NCBI GenBank assembly: GCA_019400425.1
Contig: JAFREE010000113.1
Coordinates: forward strand, 16,458-80,457
Source: Hymenochaete sp. R1
Taxonomy: Eukaryota > Basidiomycota > Agaricomycetes > Hymenochaetales > Hymenochaetaceae
Reading direction: 5' to 3'
DNA: 64,000 nucleotides
This document shows positions 59,633 to 64,000 of this stretch, one piece after another. The notes below the pieces were generated by a model, which saw only the letters and a list, made by a program, of their open reading frames with translations, searched no databases and was not told where the DNA came from. Position 1 is the first letter of the stretch. Each line of letters begins with the position of its first letter. A program made the position numbers and the translations under genes.

Positions 59633-62600
59633 CTACTGGTCCTTCTTCTCAACCAAAGAAGTCTCTTCAAGTTGTCTCTGTTCGCGACGGCTTTGCCCAC
59701 GAGTTATCATTTCCTTGGGCTCTAAGACAGCGAATAGATGCTTGCATGTCACTTCTATGAGCCAACATCCTGCGAAATCCACAATCATCGTCAAGGTCAG
59801 GCGAACTTTGAACTGGACCGCAACTAACGTTAGCACGGCTTCATGTATATATGAAGAAGCTCTCACAAAATTTTCCATTTCTACGATCTGAAGCCAACGG
59901 GAGAACTCCGGAACAAAGTCGGTTGCCCCAGAGAATGCAACGGCACTTGCACCTACGAGACCCCAGTAGAGGTAGGAATTCTCACGAATGCCCTCACGGA
60001 ACGGTCGTCCTTGGAAATTAATTGCGAATGTTGAGACTTGCTGCGACAGGCCAAGAAGATAGATAGCAGTGTTCAACAGGTTCGGCTCAAACTTCGCCTC
60101 CAAATCGATGGGCCCCCGGCTACCAAGAATGTTAGCACATGATAAGCGAAAGGACAGCACATTCACATACTCCTCGTTCGCATTGGAAAGATCGGTAATA
60201 TAGACCAAGGAAAGTATGTGGATACCAAATTGAAGGAGAATGGAGAGGATGACATAGAGGTTGAAGATGTTACCAAGAGGGCGTTCCTTTGACAACTTTT
60301 CTACAGACTGAAGGACGAAGACATCATAGCGTTAGTTGTATTTCAGAACAAACATGCAAAAAGAATACCTACCTTCGCTCGCGAAATACACAAGAAGCAG
60401 ACAGACATGAGCATCCCAGTGATAGTCACCTGGTAGTCACCGTACTTGATACCATCGAGGTACTGTACACTGAGGGCATATGCCGAAATGAGGCAATTCA
60501 AAGCTAGAATCTTGTACATTTGTACAGTGGCAACGAGAGTGCACCGGCCTTGTCGTATGATATGAGCGACTGGAGCGAAATATCAGAACCACACAGTTGT
60601 TGAATAGGTGTAAATCTTACCGCTGGCGACGCGAGATAGTTTGGATGTAAAAGGAGCCGCGCATGAAGCATCACCGAGTTTGATCTTCGGAACTTCGTCT
60701 TCCGAGTCCATGTCAGCCAAGCTGTTCGTTATAGAGTTCATGTCGAACTATTCACGATTTCAACTTCATTCATTATTAGAAAGAACTGTGAGCTTACTCT
60801 TTCTAAAGGGTTGCGTTGGCGAGCTGTAGCTTGCTGCGCCGCTGCTTTCTTTTGCGCTTCGACCACATCAGGGAACGCAGTCGCGAGTAAAGGTGGGACA
60901 GGCGGTGGTGGTTGATTGAATCGGGCGCTCATCTTTAACTGAGTCTCGTATACCTTTTTTATACGCTCGATCCGTTGGTGCTCGGCAATTTTCTTCAAGT
61001 CTTCCTCCGTACCATCGAGTAGCGCTACTCCTACATGGGCATGCTTCAGAGCACCCACATCATTCGTACCATCGCCTGCCATGAGCGTAATATAACCAAG
61101 GGATTTAAGGGTCGTGAGGATGAGCTCTTTCTGAGAAGGGGAAACACGCGCATAGACCCATGCATGCTGAACCAAAATAGGCCATGAGTCGGTACCTTCG
61201 ATTTGTTTGAGAGCCGCCCCCGTGACACAGATATCGTATTTATCGAGAAGAGATTTGTCGAGTAGGGTGTCTGGGTTCATAGGCAAAATAAAGGATTCGT
61301 CGACGGTACGCCACTGAAGATCTCTTTCATTTTCTGCGTTTTCCTTGAGATCAAGGATGAGAACGTCACGGTCAACTATCTCTACGTCTCGAGCAACGTG
61401 AGTAGCCGTAAGAGGATTGTCTCCTGTTATCATGATACACTGAAACACGAAACTTGTCAAATAGGACTCCATTAGAGCATAACGAGATAACGTACCCGAT
61501 GCGACGAGTGCGAAAGCATCTTTAAAGTCTCTACGGCATCCTCCTTTAGCGGGCAGTGGAACACCAAGAAGCCAGCGAAGTTCAGAGAGCTTTCGACTTG
61601 CTCACGAGCAATATGGTTGATCTATGATGTCGATTTAGATCTCACTCCTTTAACGTAACACATCGACATACCTTGTCTAAAGACATCCCGTCCATTTCCT
61701 TCCAAGCAAGAGCAAGTACGCGGCTCCCTCGCCTCGTAAAGTATTTGAAGGTATCGTCATAATCAGCCGGGACATTAGCGAGCATGCTTCTTATCGTCTC
61801 TGGGGCACCTTTGACGCTCACACGAGCCTTTCCTGTGCCCGTACCTCGTTGAATGGTAGATATCGTGGACATGCGTTTCAAGGCCGACGAAAACTGGAAG
61901 CGCCTGCGGATATGTAGATCTGGTACTTGGTTCGTAGAAGTTGGAGGAGACACACGATCGCCGGGTTGAAGTTCCCACCCCAGAGCTTCGATGGCAGTCT
62001 TCTCCATTGGATCACCGATAACAGTCCCGTCTTCTAACCGAACAAGAGCATGAGCCGTTGCAAGGCATAATATCGTGTCGCGAGGCGATTCACGGACTTG
62101 CACAAGTGCTTTGTTGTCCTTCGGGTCGATACCCACAACACCTTCAACTACGAGGCTTTCGGCAGTGATAGTGCCGGTTTTGTCGAACGCACAGACGTCA
62201 ACGCGTCCAGCGGAAGGAATGCGGAACGGTTCTGTACAAAAGATTGCGTGTTTTTGAAGAGCCACCAAAGACGCGTTGACAGCAAGTGATAACTCCATGG
62301 GAAGCTCGGGAGGAACTACTGAAGTTATAATCATGACGCAGTCAAGCAATAACTTCGACTTCTTGAGACCGCGCTCCAGGCCCTTTTGCCAAACATACGA
62401 GGAAGCTGCGAGCGCAAAAACGAGGAGGAAGGCGATGAAAAGGAACGACTCAAGATTGTTTGCTGACACCCTTTCGGATGAGAACAACATCGTGCGTACG
62501 AGCGAACCTTGGGAAGTACCAAAGCCTGTGCGCAGAACGACGGCAAGGCATCCGCCATCCGGGCTATTAGGCCCAGCAGTCGTTTCGTTACCACGGCTAC

Positions 62601-63814
62601 TTTGAATGACTTTCGTCCCACCAAAAAGGACATTGTTCTTGTGGCTTCCGTCAACATCAAGCCTTTCAGAGCCGACGAGTAATTCCGTAGATTCCTTCAG
62701 TAACGGAGTTGATTCTCCTGAGAGCATTGCTTCGTTAACGATGCAAGAACCCCGAATGAGTAGAAGGTCCGCAGGGACAGTAGTGCCTTCCTTGTGAATT
62801 TGCTGTCTCGTCAGTGATACTAAATCCCCAGGGAGAAGTTCATCTGACTGCATAAGTGACCATTTGCCGTCACGATAGCATTGTATGCCGTACGGTTCAA
62901 TCGACATGGAGCGAAACTCTGTCAGCGTTTTGAGACGCTCGAAACATATCAGCATGTCTTTACCGCAGATATCTTGTTTTGCGGCTCACCTGATAAACAA
63001 CCGTGCACTCAAACATGACCAACATAAATAGGGTGAAAATGCTATAATACCAATATTCGTCCAAGCACCAAAGAGCCACGCAAAAGATCTGGAACACGAA
63101 GAACGGGGCAACAGCATGCTCAGCAAACAGAGCACCGAATGTGGGAATGGGAATGTAAAACTCGTTCTTGTTGTACAAGCTGAGCAAATTCGGGACCTCC
63201 GATATCGACAACCCTTTCGCCATAGATCCATCCGGGAGTTGATAGTTAGCCAAAGGAGGGTTGGAGTTGGACGGATAAGGCAGCCGAGTGAACGTTATAG
63301 GATTTTCGGTCAAAAGCACGTATGTATCCTGTTGATAGGAAAAGGTGTATGTTGATACGTCTGAAGGCTTTGAAAGAAGTAAATAATGTAACGAGACAGA
63401 TACTCCGACACAGAGAAAAGGGAGACTCACAACTTTTTTGCGTAACGGAACAATATCCCCTCTCCCTCTGTGCTCAGCTGGAGTCACGCGGATTGAGTCG
63501 GCAGACTGGAGGTTACTCGCAGTACGACATGTCACGAAAGCGCGGGCGGCCGTACTCCATCGGGTTGCAAGAAAGCTGAGAGCGTGTCCGGCTCCTAAGC
63601 TAACACAGGCCAAGAATGTCCATTCTTCAGACTTCAACCAGTCATCATATCGAGCAAAGTATGCGTAGGCAAGCAATGGATAAAGGGAAAGAAACGGCAC
63701 AATGTAGATGTGCGCCCACCAAGGGAGGTACGAATGTAACGAGGCTCGAGCGATCTCGGGCGACTCGATGGTGATTGCCACCCTGTAAGCAAAAGTTCCA
63801 GCGAAAGTAACCAT
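59633..63814 (-). CDS. SPF1: P5A-type ATPase SPF1 (ER transmembrane-helix dislocase)
   Basis: P5A ATPases sit in the ER membrane and extract mis-inserted helices. The start ATG 63814 gives [20 protein letters not shown]. The family hallmark [13 protein letters not shown] is present. So are the actuator loop ([10 protein letters not shown]), phosphorylation site ([10 protein letters not shown]), nucleotide domain ([11 protein letters not shown]), [10 protein letters not shown] and the hinge ([18 protein letters not shown]). All catalytic residues are in place. Several introns were traced (for example near 63380-63440, 62950-62990, 61440-61500, 60730-60800 and 60300-60380). The C-terminal transmembrane block includes [19 protein letters not shown]. 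The end is charged ([18 protein letters not shown]). Near 59815-59870 a 54-nt in-frame stretch (GTGAGA...CAG) is probably an intron. Confidence 0.94.
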
Positions 63815-64000
63815 GAGGTTGTTATAAGATTACTTGCATTTTGTAGTCGCTGATGAAGGCGACGATGGAGGAGGGGTGACCGAGTGAGAATGAGCAAGAG
63901 GAAAGGAAGTAGGGGGGTTCAAAGTTGCTGCTGCCAGCTGCTGCTACTGCGAGGCTACACGCGCGCGCGAGTGATTTCCTTTTTGGTCGAGCTCAACCGC
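63815..64000. other. SPF1 leader and promoter (to right edge)
   Basis: Contains an ATG at about 63835 (ATGCAA followed by GTAATC) that does not splice in frame to SPF1, and a CT/CA-rich leader. A GCGCGC run is near 63961. No gene starts here on the plus strand within the window. Confidence 0.4.

Overview
This window looks like nuclear DNA from a filamentous basidiomycete, probably an Agaricomycete. Nearly every gene is cut by short (about 45-70 nt) GT-AG introns, intergenic gaps are short, no transposon is obvious, and the gene set is typically fungal: an Agaricomycete-type DUF6534 membrane protein, a P5A ATPase, Las17/WASP, a metacaspase and a Dot5-like peroxiredoxin. All exon models were built by eye from splice consensus, reading-frame continuity and remembered family consensus. 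No alignment was run.

Layout. 1-554: 5' part of a transaldolase gene (minus). 1202-1804: small unknown acidic protein (minus). 2775-3413: ribosomal protein eL24 (minus). 4493-10747: four tandem plus-strand genes for NAD(P)-dependent reductases (extended SDR, GRE2/dihydroflavonol-reductase type), all with the same five-exon plan. 11034-12650: GPI8, catalytic subunit of GPI transamidase (minus). 13254-13965: small secreted hydrophobic protein (minus). 15734-16381: ribosomal protein uL14/RPL23 (plus). 18324-20217: DUF6534 multi-pass membrane protein (plus). 21067-21137: tRNA-Glu(TTC) (minus). 22118-24805 and 26374-27656: two fungal proteins of unknown function (minus). 28706-31652: metacaspase with a His-rich prodomain (minus). 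32206-33468: BCP/PrxQ-like nuclear peroxiredoxin (minus). 34407-38697: protein kinase with a very long disordered tail (minus), divergent from ASE1/MAP65 (39078-41866, plus). 42916-43394: small unknown protein (minus). 44025-45141: calmodulin, split into micro-exons (minus). 45825-47738: WASP/Las17 (minus). 48176-48855: Elongin C (minus), divergent from POL2, the DNA polymerase epsilon catalytic subunit (49038-56144, plus). 56237-56711: DUF952 protein (minus). 57079-57623: YCII-domain protein (minus). 58060-59459: unknown protein with a four-CxxC C-terminus (plus). 59633-63814: SPF1, the ER P5A ATPase (minus).

Most of the window is conserved housekeeping: translation, DNA replication, cytokinesis, actin, calcium signalling, and ER and GPI biogenesis. 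The clearest accessory block is the reductase array. Other points of interest are two ACGCGT (MCB-like) elements in the 182-bp Elongin C/POL2 divergent promoter, micro-exons in calmodulin, two probable GC-AG introns, an RGG-rich extension on Pol epsilon, and the uncharacterised CxxC protein. I found no CRISPR array, integrated virus, intact transposon or biosynthetic cluster.
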